Part shown: positions 21,772-34,486 of the stretch, in pieces
Layout of the letters: the number at the start of each line of letters is the position of its first letter
How positions within the stretch are numbered: position 1 is the stretch's first letter
Source: Chondrus crispus
Taxonomy: Eukaryota > Rhodophyta > Florideophyceae > Gigartinales > Gigartinaceae
Assembly (NCBI RefSeq): GCF_000350225.1
Contig: NW_005179258.1
Coordinates: forward strand, 324,244-388,243
Length of the DNA: 64,000 bases
Direction of reading: 5' to 3'
Program-made: the position numbers and the translations under genes
The notes under the pieces: generated by a model
Seen by the model: the letters and a program-made list of their open reading frames with translations, nothing else
Databases searched by the model: none
What the model was told of the DNA's origin: nothing

Positions 21772-24077
21772 ATGTCAACAAGCGCACCCGGGGACGTCGG
21801 TCCCGAGGCGAGTAGAAGCGGATCGGCACGGGCGTCGAGGATCCCGAGGGGTCCTCGCACCCGGAGCCAGGCCAATACGGCCACGGATCCCGGAGATCAA
21901 GAATCCCCTACGGGAATTGCCGCCGACAAGACTGATCTTGACGAGAAGTTGGAGAAGATGAGCAGCGAAATTCGCGAAGAAGCGAAGAAAAATCTCGAGG
22001 CCGAATTAGGCCTCGTGCAGAAGCAACTTGAGCTGCAAAATTCCGAGTTCCACACGGCGTTGGAAGAGCTGACCGCGCGCGTGGGACTCGTCGAGAAAAA
22101 ATGGCGGCGGGACCGACGGCATCGAGCCGGAGTTCCTCGTTCGCTTCATTGAAACTTTCAGTTAAGGACGCGAGGCGCGACGCGAATCAAGACTTGGAGT
22201 CCTTAGAAAAATTTAGAACAAGCGTCGATGACCGATTCGATCGCACGGCGCAACGTCTCAAGGACCTTGAGCAGGCCAGGGATCAAGCTCCGCAAGGATC
22301 GGACGACGAGCCGCTCCCTTCGGGTAGAGAGGGCGACCGTCGGTCGAAGAAGGACAAGCCCGCTCGTAAGCGGAGCTCCAAGTCGAAGCCCTCGAAGAAG
22401 GACAAGCGACGTACAAACAAAGGTCACTGTAGTGACGATCCGGAGGACCACGACTCACAGTCGGAGTCGCTTGGTCCCTCCGAAGATGGTAACGGCGGTT
22501 CGTCGAACCATTCGGGCGATTCCGAACGCCGTTCAGAAGAAGGAAACGGAATTTCGTCGAGCAAGAAAATTTCCTCCAGACAAGGCGGAGTCACTTCGTC
22601 CGCCTCGCGGAGAGACAAGGACGCGGAGCCCGAAGATGTCGCAACGCGGCGCAGGCCGCGATAGGAGGAGTTGGAGGAGCTGAATCTGACCAACTACCTC
22701 TTCAAGAAATTACTTTCGTACCGAACGTACCGCTTGCAAAACCCGCAAACGTATTTGTCAAGTTCCCGGCGGACGGCCGTGGGAAAAATCAGGAGAGATA
22801 TTCCGCCCAAGGTGAAGAAGGACAACACGTTCACAGATGAGGACGGGGTCCTTGTGTCGGATTTTTTGGCAAAGTTAGTTCAAGAGCTTGATACTCAAGA
22901 AATGAACGAGGGGCAAGCGATCCGCTTGTTGCCCGAATTTCTAAGCGGCATCGTCTTGAGACAGTACACTTCGGTGTCTCAGACGGCCGGGTCCCATCAC
23001 GGAAAGGTGTCCGTTTGGCCAGAGGCCGTACAGTGGTTGTTGAGGAGTTTTGCAACCGACGAGGCGATCCGTCAAGCCGTGCTCGCATTGAGAGAAGTAC
23101 AGCAGCTACCGTCCGAGGACGAGATGGAATTTTACATTCAGCTAACAGACGCGAGTAATGGCTGTGGGAATGTTTATTCTGTAGAGGAGCAGATGACCAC
23201 GTTCATCGAGGAGCTAGATGCCAGTATTAAGCCCATGGTCTCGCAGTATCGACAAGATAACCGAGATGTCTCATTTTTGAGATTGGTAAATTACGCAAAG
23301 GCGCATGGCTCGGCGAGCCGCGGTAAGGACAAGAAGACCAAGAAGGTCACGATTCAGATGCCGTCGACGTTCAGGGCGGGAAAGAAGCCGAGGGCTTCTT
23401 ATCCCGGTCGTACAGGTCAGGCCGCCGTCCACTTAGCTGAGTCAATCTTCGCGTCAGATGAACGCGGTGCGCACGGAAGTAGCGAAAATCATTATGAAGG
23501 AGCATTGGTAGCCGAAGGCAATTTTATTGAGCCATCGGAGGGCTACCGACACGAGGACTACGGGGCAAGCGGTTCGTCAACCTTACCGACGCCCACATAG
23601 ACGACGGAGTCGTTTTCAAAGCCCACGGATCCCGTGATGATGTTCCGGGGGCGCGGCCACCCGCCGGCGCCGCGCATTCCGATGGAAGACAAGGGTACAA
23701 CGTTTCGAAGGCCAGGCTGGATGGGAAGGCCGCAACCTCAAGGAAGGCCGCCGGCCCGTGGGGGACCAAGGACGCAATATCCCGTCAAGAAGCACGGACG
23801 GGTGTGCTATCACTGTTACGAAAAGGGGCACGCCGCGCCAACGTGCATTCTTTCCCTCCGGGAAATGCACCGAGTTTTGGGAAATTATGAGGCGTTGTCT
23901 CCGATGGAGAGATTAGGGATACCATCGAGTTATCTGAAGGTCAAGAATTGGTTCGATTCGCAGACGGCGAGCACGCCGAGTGCTTCAACGCCGAGGTCGA
24001 ACCAACCCTTCCGAGGGCCCGGCGCGGGGCCCGCGTCGTCGGACGTGAGAAGGAACCCGCAGCCGCAGGGAAACTAG
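21772..24077 (+). pseudogene. gag: Gag of lineage A, copy A2 (broken)
   Basis: Starts at ATG 21772 (MSTSAPGDVG). It has the same layout as in A1: basic N-terminus, long charged coiled-coil-like region, gag core (RLLPEFLSGIVLRQYTSVSQ) and one CCHC knuckle (CYHCYEKGHAAPTC). It is broken by a frameshift in the A-run near 22,105, a TAG at 22,662-22,664 where A1 has TGG, and a TAG near 23,600 where A1 has TAC. The breaks are at different places from those in A1. Confidence 0.8.
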
Positions 24078-24258
24078 AGAGGGGAATCTCGAGGGAGTCA
24101 CGAGAGTCGCAGGTTCAACGTACTGCGTCCGAGACTTAGTCCCGTTCCCCGTCTCTAGCAAGAAGGGAAGGCCTCAACGAGGAGGTAGTTGAAATAGGGG
24201 TAAGCCGAAGGAGCCGACTGTTGTCAAGAAAATTCTAAGGCGAGACAAGGATCGTCCG

Positions 24259-27200
24259 ATGGATCAAATTCGTAGGCCCTGGTACAGGATTGAGCGACAA
24301 GAATGTCCTGACAAGATCTTGGTCCTCGCGCGAAAAAACTACAAAGTTTACGCGGATATTGGGCCAACGGTCGGATTGATGAGTCGAGTGTTGTCCGTGT
24401 TGGACACAGGTGCCGGACCAAATTTGGTTCGAAGGTCGGAACTTCCGGCAGGAATGGAAATGTTGGTGTCCTACGGACCGACCCAAGACATTGGCGACGC
24501 GAACAATAGGCCACTCCGGACTCTCAGTACAATTAGAATGCCTGTGAGGCTTGGAAGATTTGTGGCTGCAGCCGAGTTTATTGTATGCGAAAAACTACCA
24601 GTCCCGCTAATTCTAGGCGCGGACTACTGGGACCGGTTTGTGGAAGCAATTTATCCAAGGATGAAAACGGCTGAGTTGGCGGATTTTCGGAGGTTCCGAT
24701 AGTTAGGCGGTTCTCGACGAGAAAAGGGAAGAAGAATCTCGTCCCGGGAGAGGACGAGAATGATGGAAAGGGGGAGCGAATTTCGCCTAAGGTAAAAGTG
24801 GCAAGAGCCACGACTGTCGAGCCAGGGACGCAACGCGTCGTGGAATGCACCTCGAAGAGGGCGGGCTTGGTTGTGGTTCAGCCGTACTCGTCGTTGTACG
24901 AAAGGCACGGGTTGACGTGCACGAATGGTGTCGTTCAGGTCGAGCCTGACAGGCCATTTAGTTTACCCGTTGCGAATTTTAGGACGTATCCTGTCAGGGT
25001 GCAAAAGGGCCAAGTGGTGGCAGAATTATTACCGCACCCGAGGGCCGTGCTCGAGAGTGAAACCACCATTGGTGAAGTTCACGGAATTCAAGAAAGGAAG
25101 AAGGAACTTTTTCCTAATTCTACCAAGACGCCTAAGGGCGAGACAAGATGCGAACCGTTGGATCAAGCGCGCGAGGACCAGCCAGAAGAACGGTCAAGTG
25201 GGCTCTCTGCGACGGCATCGTTGAAGCCAGAGCAGCGGATTGAGCCCCCACCGCCGGACGTGGAGGACCTCGACCTGAGCCACGTGCGGGAACGGCTGCG
25301 CGAGCGGTTCCGACGGATGTTGAAGAATTACCCTAAGATGTGGGGTGGGACCCTTGGTGAAATCAATACCACGGTCCATCGGATCGAGCTGGTCCCGGAG
25401 ACCAGGCCCATCGCACAAGCTCCCTACCGAGCCGGTCCAAGGGCTCGGGTGGTCGAGGAAGCAGAAGTACTGGAGATGTTAGAAGCAGGAGTCATCGAAC
25501 CGGCGCAGTCAGGATGGGCGTCGCCCGTTTTATTAGTGCCGAAGCCGGACGGATCGATGCGCTTTTGCGTAGAATACCGCAGGTTGAACTCCGTAACGGT
25601 GAAGGACACGTACCCTTTACCGCGCATGGATGAGTGTCTGGACTCGCTTTGTGACACCAAGGTCTTCTCCGCGTTGGACGCGATTTCGGGGTATTGGCAG
25701 ATGCCTATTCCCGAAGCGGACCGCGACAAGACAGCTTTTTCGTGTCACTCAGGTCTCTACCGTTTTTCAAGAATGCCCTTCGTGCTTACCAACGAGCCGG
25801 CGACGTTTCAGAGAGCTATGGATATACCTCTCTCTCCGTTCCGATGGAAGTCGTGTCTGGTGTATTTGGATGATATCATCATCTTCAGCAACTCCTGGGA
25901 GGAGCACGTTGTCCACGTTGACGAAATACTGTCTGTATTGGAGAAGGCAGGTGTGAAGCTCAAGCTTCGCAAGTGCGAATTTTTCGTCGAAAAGATCAAG
26001 TACCTGGGTCATGTCGTTCGGGCGGGTACATTAGAAGTTGACGCCGCGCGAACCGCCGCATTAGAACAAGTGAGGTACCCTCAAACGCAGACACAGCTCA
26101 GAAGCTTCCTGGGACTTTGCAATGTCTACCGCAGGTTCGTTCCGCATTACGCGAAAATCGCGCATCCGCTCAATCAACTACTGAAGAAAGGACAACCGGT
26201 CCAGTTGGAAGGATTCGACGAACCATGCGAAAAAGCTTTTCATAAGGTCAAAGACGCTGTTTTGGCGGCACCGGTGTTGGCGCTGCCGAAGAAGGACCTA
26301 CCCTACTCGGTAGATACCGATGCAAGCGACTATCAAATAGGCGCCGCACTATTTCAAACGCACCCGGATGCGCAACGCAAACCCATCGGGTTCTTTTCAA
26401 GAACGTTAGCCGCAGCCAAGAGAAACTATTCTGTATCAGAAAAAGAATGTCTAGCGGTAATTTGGGCCGTACAGACTTTAAGACCATATATATATGGCGA
26501 GCACTTCATTGTGCATACCGACCATGCCTCATTGAGGTGGTTGATGAACGTAACCGACCCCAGCGGGAGATTAATCCGATGGAGGCTCCGCCTCTCGGAA
26601 TTCGATTTCGAAATCAAGTACAAGAAGGGCAAGGCGAATAGTCAAGCTGATGCCCTGTCAAGATTACGGACCGCAGGAGAAACCGTCGACGAAATCGACG
26701 ACGAAATCCCATGCTTTATGGCCGAACCGGCCGAGGGTACAGTGGAGGACGAGGACAGTTTTGACGCGTTAGACGACATCCTCGCTCTTGAGAGGGGGGC
26801 GCCTCTGATTGCCTCGATCACTGCCAAGCTGTCACTCCGGAGGAGCTCATTCGCGAGCAAGCCGTGGACCCTTTCTGCAACCGCATCAAGGAAGAAATGG
26901 ACGCCGGAAAGGTGAGAACGTTCAGCATGGAGACCGAGGAACTCGAAGGAACTCTATGCCGTACCGCGGCGGAGTTTGTACAAGTGGTGATACCACAATC
27001 GTTAAGGGACGGCGTCCTAGGGTTGAGCCATTACGCAAAATTGGCAGGCCACCCGGGAGGCAGGAAACTTTACAAGACATTGAGAAGATATTTTTACTGG
27101 CCTACGATGACCCTAGACTGCTACGCAGTCGCGAAGAATTGCGCCGCATGTGCGCGGGAAAGGGTGAAGTTAAGAAGAAACACGAAGGAAATGAAGCTGT

Positions 27201-28528
27201 TCACGCCCAAAGCTCCGCTGGAGTTTGTCGCCATCGACATCCTCGGCGAGCTAATTACAACTAAACGAGGAAATCGGTATATTCTCGTGATCAGCGATCG
27301 ATACTCGAAACTGGTACGAACCGTACCGTTGAAGAAGATATCAGCTGCGCCCATCGCACAAGCCTTCGTTCCCCATTGGGTATTCGTGTACGGACCGCCG
27401 GTCAAGCTGCTGTGCGACAATGGAACACAGTTCACGGCCCGGTTCGTTCAGAACGTCTGCCGAATTCTCCGCATACGCAATGTGTTCACGACTACGTACC
27501 ACCCGCAAGCCAACGGCCAAGTTCAGAGTTTTAACCGCACGCTGACTTCCGCGTTGCGAAAATATGTTGGAGAGCATGCAAAGGACTGGGACTTATTTAG
27601 CGACGCTGTGATGTTCGCATACAACACGCAAGTTCATCGAACTACGAACATCGCGCCCTTCGAGCTGGTGTTAGCTCGGGCGCCGAGAAGCATTGCGTTA
27701 CAAGCACAGCCAAGTTTGGAAGGATTTAGCTCGAATCGAGCGTACTACCTGAAATGGCAGTCGTGGTTGAAGAGCTTGATGAGAAGTGCCGATAAGAGTC
27801 TGCGCAAGGAACAGGCACGGTACAAGCAAAATTTCGATTCAAGACTTCGCAGGCCGAAGTACGACATCCCTGTGGGATCCTACGTGTTCTTACGAAAGGA
27901 ACAAGGGACGGCGAGCGAGCCAAAACACAAGCTTGCTCAAGTCGCTACGGGACGCTACGCAGTGAAGAGGTCTGATCAAGGTACAGTCGTCATTTCCATC
28001 GGCGACCAAGAAGAGCGCATTTCGCAAGACCGGGTGGAACTAGCCCCGAGTCCGATGGACCTCGCGCCGGTCACCGGCTTAACACAAGCGCTACGGTTCC
28101 TTGATGGGACAGAGAGAGACGAAGGACGGAATGTTTTCGAGAATGGGGGTAGCCCCCATGTACACACGCCTCCGCGAGAGAACCCTGAAGATCTAGTTAC
28201 CGAGTTACCGTTAGCGGATACTCCGCAAGACTCACGCGAGTCAAGAGACCCGGCAGAAGAGGACGAGTTGGAAGATCTGCAGAAGGGGGAAGGAATTGTC
28301 AGTGAACACGAAGAAGGAGCTGGAGATCAGGAGTACGTGATCGACAAAATAGTCGACCACGGATATCGAGATGGGAAATTAATTCTCAAGGTAGAATGGT
28401 ATGGCTACGCGAGCGAGGACGCCACATGGGAGCCAATTGAACAATTACCGCTTAGCGCAGTGGTGACGTATTTTCGGAGGAACAAACAACTCCTCCCACA
28501 GCAAGCCGCATGCGCGAGACCAGGATGA
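24259..28528 (+). pseudogene. pol: Pol of lineage A, copy A2 (protease to chromodomain)
   Basis: Protease (VLDTGAGPN near 24,400), RT (YLDDIIIF near 25,862), RNase H (DTDASDYQIGAALF) and integrase (CAACARERVK, AIDILGEL, LCDNGTQF) are followed by a linker and a C-terminal chromodomain (EYVIDKIVDHGYRDG, VEWYGYASEDATWEP). Frameshifts near 24,690 and near 26,805 split it into three ORFs. Conserved positions are also altered: the RT motif reads MPFVLTNEPATFQ instead of MPFGLTNAPATFQ; FCVEYRRLN replaces FCVDYRRLN; and the integrase catalytic Glu is Gln (GQVQSFNR, codon 27524-27526). This copy is dead on several independent counts although most of the frame is open. Confidence 0.9.
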
Positions 28529-31500
28529 GCCCCCAACGGAACGAATTGGTGAAAACGCGAAAAGAACACACGAGTCATAACCCAAAACCCTACATTTTTA
28601 CTTTCTTAACTGTTCTGTTTTGTTTTTGTTTTATTTGTTTTGTGTTTATGTTCGTTTCGTTAAACGCGACGCATCTCGGTTGGTGATCCCCGTGTGAGCG
28701 TGCGGCGCTCCCCGAGAGAGGACGACGGCCACGACGATACCAGTCACCGCGTCAACGAAGGACGAGAAGACCAGGCGAGGTGGAGAAATATTCAGCGACG
28801 CCGACGCTTTTCTGAACGAAGAGGAAGGACCGACACCCTTTGAGGCAGAGACTCTGGGTGGTTGATGGGCAAGGGACGAGGAACGCAGCTGACTGCCCAT
28901 AGAAAAAAGAAATGATAGGTCAACGCTTTTGGTGACAATATGATAGTGTTTGTTTAATTTACAACTTAGAGACCAAGTGCGGTCAGAAGGGCACAGCATG
29001 AAGAATGCCGTGAGAGATCGAGGCACTGGAAGGGCCTCGAAGGAGGAATATGATCGTGAGGACGAAAAGAGAGTTGATGAGGAAATCGTGAGACTCAGGG
29101 GACGACTTTGGAGAGACGATGATCCCTGGGATGGATTCTACCTGGGGGAAGATCAAGAGGGACGCTCATGTTCCGGAGAATGCGTCGGCAGCAAGGTGAT
29201 AGATACTAGCAGCGAAACACCCTCATGAAAACATACTGAAAGAGGGAAGGAAGCCGGTTCGCTTCACGGGCTACTCGAGGATCAGGGAAACTGTATGTTG
29301 GTGGAAATGTTTACCGCCGGTCGTTGGAGAGAGAAAGGATGAGGATGCTACGCGTCATTCAGTTTTTTTTGTTGTGCGGTGGAAACTCCAGTTGGGAAGG
29401 AGGAGGTCTGTGAAACAGCGAGAGGAACCAGGAAGGAGGAGATGGAGGACTCACGCCAGGGAATAGGGGCAATCGGAACCTCTGAAGGCGAAGCGTTATC
29501 GACGACAACATATATGAGGAGGGTTGCGCGCTTGAGGGCATCGCCCAGCGACTCGTCCTGGAGAATCAATGTTCTGTTGTTGTGCGTACGAAAATCTGAG
29601 AAGAGAGAGAGAAGAGAGCTGTACAGTGTTGGGGTTTCGGGGAGAGAGGGGAAATGGCTGAGAGACAGAGAGCCTCATTGACTTGGTGCCGAGACATGGA
29701 AAAATCACTGTAGTCTCAGTCTGAATCAATATACCCCCTTGGGTACGCTCGCGCGCGGTATCGCGTGCACGTGAAGCGACGCTTGGATCAGTGATCCGCC
29801 CTCGTAAGGCGTGGATTGATCAAAAAAATAAAAAACAAAAATCCGCGGAAATCCGCTGGACAAGTGGCAAGAGTCGAAAAGTGAACATCGATCAGTCCAC
29901 GAAATTTTATTCCAAAATATGGGTTGGTACAGTACTTGTTGGTCGCACGAGGAGTGGTTGTCCAGTGTTGCAGCCGAAGGCATAAGCGCCCAAGCCCGTC
30001 CGGCGGTACGGTTGATAAGCCGCACGAGAAGGCTCGAACCAAGAAAGAAATCACGACCCCGATCGCACCCTCGATTCTACCCCATCCAACATGCTCGACG
30101 AGAAAGAAGTTTCGTCCCGAAGGGGCCGTTATTGGGCGGTCGTCGCAGAGAACACGCGCAACTTATGTTGATAAGAAGACACGAAAAGGGAACCCCCTGT
30201 GAAAAGTGGGGACGAGAAGCTCGCAGATAGGCGAAAACAGACGCCACCGCACCCTTCTAGGAGTGTGACTCGTGTCCAGCAGGACGGCCTCGTCACTCGA
30301 TCGAGGTGGTCCCTCCTCTAAATTATAATACCATCACCAGCGGAGGACCTCTTTAGGCGAATTGCGCAGTACCAAGAGATATCGACGTCCACACCCACGT
30401 CATCATATTGCCGACGAAACACTGACCTGTTCGCTACAATATGCTCCAGTCTTTTCTTTTCCGTGTTTTTGTTCTGTTTGCATTCTTTTGTTTTTTACGA
30501 GAACCGAACGCGGCTCTGCGACGCAGCGTTCAAGAGAAATCCCGGTTGAAGAGAATCGCGGCAAGAAGAGATAAGAGGACGGATCGAGACCGTGCCGCGC
30601 AAAGCGCGAAGGAGCGACTTCTCTACATCGAAACTCAAGAGAGCCCGGCCCAAGTCGTGGCGGAGGGCAATGGAGAGGCGTCCATTGGACAGTAGAAGAG
30701 ATGTGCAAAGACCTCCTATGAATGGGAAAACGATAAAGCCACTCTTGTCGGGTTTGCGTGGCCCTGTCGGGGTATGGCGAGAACGATGACTCACACGAAC
30801 TGCGGGCATGTAAAAGTCTCGCAAGATGACCTCCGAGGAAGTTTACAGATAAGCAAAATGGATCGGCAAGAGATCCCTATATTACGCCCGAGACCTGTGG
30901 GAACACGTGAAACCGACCTTAATATCAGGAATACGTCGAAGGACGATAGAAAGACAAGCAGGAAGGGTCTACTGTGCAAACTAACCGGCTTTGTTACGAC
31001 GCCGTCACCCCATTATTAACAAAAAATAACAAGAGGGGCGTCGATCGACATCCCACGCCACGTACCTTAATTAATTTAATTCCCTCCCCACCATGGGACC
31101 GGAGACATTAGTTTTGGAACCTCTACGGCCACGGTTTCAAGATACGACAGAGTCCACCGAGGCTTACAATGGGAGACCACCGCCTTGATGAGTGTACCTA
31201 CGACGACTAGGCGAAAATATGATAAAGGGGGGGCAGGCAATTTTTGGCCTTTGATGACGACGCATACAGACCGTCTAGCATAAGGGGAGAGGAGAATTGT
31301 TATCCAGGTTGGCGAGAATCTTACGCTGCCGACGACGACAAGAAATTATTCTTGAGGATGACCGTTCGTCAGTAAGAACGACGTCCAAACTCATCGATTT
31401 ACTGTAATTAACCAGCGGCGATTGGAAGAGTACCTCCCGTGTTAACTGCATCAAAACGAAGGGAGGAATTCGTCAAAAGCACGAAAACCCATCGAGAGAC

Positions 31501-32585
31501 GCCGTGTTGAATTGCTTGACGACACGAGCTCGGTGGTACCAAGCTTGGATCAACATTAAGCAAGTAAGACGGACCACGCGTCGCTAACCTCGTCATCACC
31601 AGGCGTAGATTCTCGACACGCGCAGTATCGGTTGAAGAAGGCATCCATGAAGGGTTAACGGAGGTGCGCAGTCCCCTTCTTTCCGGTATACCGTAAGATT
31701 GACTTCGAGTCAACCGGAGAGCTATTCGCGCTGGGGACGCCATGTGGTAAAGCCTTTTCTCAAACAGGCGGGTTCCTAAATGGGAGAAGATGGCGCATGC
31801 ACAAGGATGGTTCAGTCTATACTACGAGGCCCACGAACCTCCTGGAGGTGATCAGAACACCCCGTGCCAGGTGAACGTCTACAGTACGAGGTCGTTGTTT
31901 CGAATCGGAATTAGATGAGTGCGTGGACATAGCACAGGTGTCAAATGTGACACGCGTGTGGGGGAATGTTCCACATGAGTGAAGGGTGTGAAGGGGGACC
32001 CTGGTGCATTGATGGGTTCCATTAATCACCCAACTCGCATTCTCGGACTAACCCGATCGTCAGATCGTGATCCACCTTCGTTCTCCCACCATGCCAACCT
32101 CACAAAAGACCGAAAGTAGTCGGTACACAGTGAGTAGGACCTGCGAAGAAAAAAAGGGGGGGAACAAAGAGTTGGAGAGGGAGTGGAGATGAGGAGATGC
32201 GACCGCAGAGGCGGGGCGCTTACAAAAAAAGGAGGAAGACGGTAACAAGGAGACTCGGCTTGACGAGAAAGCAAAGAACAAGAGAAGGTATAAGGGTGCA
32301 ACCGTGATTATGACGGGGTGGGCACCAATGAGAAAAAGAGGAGGAAACGAAGGTACGAAGTAGCACGCAGGAAAATTCAATTTACGGATCAAAGGCGACA
32401 TGACGATGTCGCTAATTCAGCGTCACGCAGGCAGGATAGAGATGCGACAAGCAATCACGTGGGAACTGTCGCGCCCGACGGCTCAGACGGAAGGGTTGCC
32501 AAAGGATTTGTCCTTTGGAAGTGATGACACGAGGCGAGCCAAAACTCGCAAGTCGTCAATCGAGGCTCCTTGCAGAGCCTCTTCC
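28529..32585. other. Long A2 3' spacer, no recognised gene
   Basis: Four kilobases between pol and the antisense ORF. Many short ORFs occur on both strands with no recognisable domain or sequential homology; the sequence turns purine-rich toward 32,150-32,350. It makes copy A2 unusually long (about 14.8 kb LTR to LTR). Confidence 0.5.
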
Positions 32586-34380
32586 TCAACACCGTGAGCG
32601 CGGAGCAAGGCACAGTATACGCTCGTGACGTCGTGGGTATTTTTGGGAATTGTTGGAGACGGAGGGGAAGATATCACTTCCCTTACCGACAATGTTTCGG
32701 TGTGGCCTGCCGAGGGGATTTCGACAGCTGAAGGTGCCTTTGACGAGGACGAAGAGGCTAGGGCTGCGCGCGGGGAAGCAGGGACAGCCGATCGAGGAGG
32801 AATTGGAGAGGAAGGACGGGAGCATACGTGTAATGTCGGGAACCGGTGTTTGGTTTCCGAATCGGCGGCTTGTTTGAGGTTCCCACGCTGAGCAGAGGGT
32901 CGATGACCAAGTGTTGAACCACACGAAGTCGCCCGCGGCTGGGTGGTTTCGACCAGGGGAGAAAGAGGGACGTTGGCGATTNNNNNNNNNNNNNNNNNNN
33001 NNNNNNNNNNNNNNNNNNNNNNNNNNNNNNNNNNNNNNNNNNNNNNNNNNNNNNNNNNNNNNNNNNNNNNNNNNNNNNNNNNNNNNNNNNNNNNNNNNNN
33101 NNNNNNNNNNNNNNNNNNNNNNNNNNNNNNNNNNNNNNNNNNNNNNNNNNNNNNNNNNNNNNNNNNNNNNNNNNNNNNNNNNNNNNNNNNNNNNNNNNNN
33201 NNNNNNNNNNNNNNNNNNNNNNNNNNNNNNNNNNNNNNNNNNNNNNNNNNNNNCGTATTTCGTGATTGAAATCAGAGCCACCCAGAGGGACAGAGAAGTC
33301 CAATAGGCGCATTTGTGCTAACAGCTTCGCGGGGAGGTGCCACAGGCGCCAGCAATCGTAGGTCTCCCACAAGAGGGTCGCAGCTACTTTGATGCACCAC
33401 TCTGTGAGGAAGACCACCCATAACCAGAGTTGCAGATCCCGCAGGTAGCTGCCATAGTACGTGAGTATGGGTCCTATTTCAGCCCAAAAGCCTTGACTCA
33501 CCTCGTACTGGCTCCACCATGAGGGGATGCGCTGGTAACGACTTGCATAATGCTGACGGGAAATCTCGCGCGCCTCTACCATTTGGTAGCCGATGAAGTA
33601 CCCCGTATCAGACCGAATAAGCCGTTCGAAGTGCACTGTGTTCTGAAAGAAGAAAATACTCCCGCGTTTTAAATGACGGAAATTCGAAGGGATAATGGGT
33701 TCGGTACAGACGATGGCGTCAGATGTGACAGTATGTCGGTTTCGCCACAGGCGATCCGCCTCGGCGGCAGGGTCACCAAAGGTGACCTCAATGAGATTGT
33801 CCAAGTAGAGGCGTTCGCCCTTTGTACGACAACGCCAAGTGTCGCAACCGTATGACGAGGGTGTGAGGGTGTCGGAAATGGGGATGGCAAGCCAAGCGAA
33901 TACGGCCTCCATAAATCGCAGAGAGAGAGTGGGACGGCCCCGTGGGGGAGGATGACGTAGGATGGAAGTCGGAATTGCTATACGGGTCCGCCAGTCAAAG
34001 GAGCGGATAGCAAGCACGGGGAGATTACCGGGAAGCATGCCCGCGTCGTCGGCGAATTGGTGTTCAATTTTGGAAACGTTGCGAATACCCACGGAGGAGA
34101 ACCACTGGGCAGAGGCAAATAATGAAGGATGTTCGTGCATGATTTTGTCCTGTAGCTCTTCGAGCGAGGGGTAGTGGCGGGCTACCCAAGAGGGATGATA
34201 ACCTGGATGAAAGGCCTGGTCGGAGACGTCCGAATCAGGGGGACGTCGGGGTATAGGAGGGAGGTCAACGGAAGCGCGAGACTTTTTCGCGAAGCCGACA
34301 CCGGTGCGTCGACGGGCAGTATTTTCGGCCGCGAGCTCAAGAGGTGGAGGACACGTGAGATTCGTCTTGTCCTTGCTCAT
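32586..34380 (-). CDS. Antisense accessory protein of lineage A, copy A2 (contains assembly gap)
   Basis: Opposite strand to gag-pol, starting at Met 34380 (MSKDKTNL), 107 bp from the LTR3 start. About 375 residues are open to the gap at 33253: a basic/Pro-rich N-terminus, then a Trp- and Tyr-rich domain with WWSQYEVSQGFWAEI, FLTEWCIKVAATLLWET and DFSVPLGGSDF. Homologous to the 531-aa ORF of lineage B and the broken A1 copy. Reading straight through the Ns gives the wrong frame downstream. The A1 copy shows that the frame containing RQRPSFSPGRNHPAAGDFVW, ending at 32586, is correct. I do not recognise the family; no enzyme motif is evident. Confidence 0.7.
32982..33253. other. Assembly gap of 272 Ns
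   Basis: Aligning both edges to the homologous A1 segment (edge equivalents about 19297 and 19368) suggests that only about 70 bases are missing, so the run of Ns overstates the gap by roughly 200 bp and its length disturbs the reading frame. Confidence 0.75.
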
Positions 34381-34486
34381 GCGGAGACCGTCGGTCAGGA
34401 ATGGAGATGAAAGGGGCCGAGAAGAGAAAAAGGAGTTGGAGATCAAGGAGTGTAGCCCATGTGCAAGGACGCTCAGAAGGGGGATA

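Noticed and set aside
28646-29026. 126-aa minus-strand ORF after A2 pol
   Set aside because: No similarity to the antisense proteins of A, B or C and no domain.
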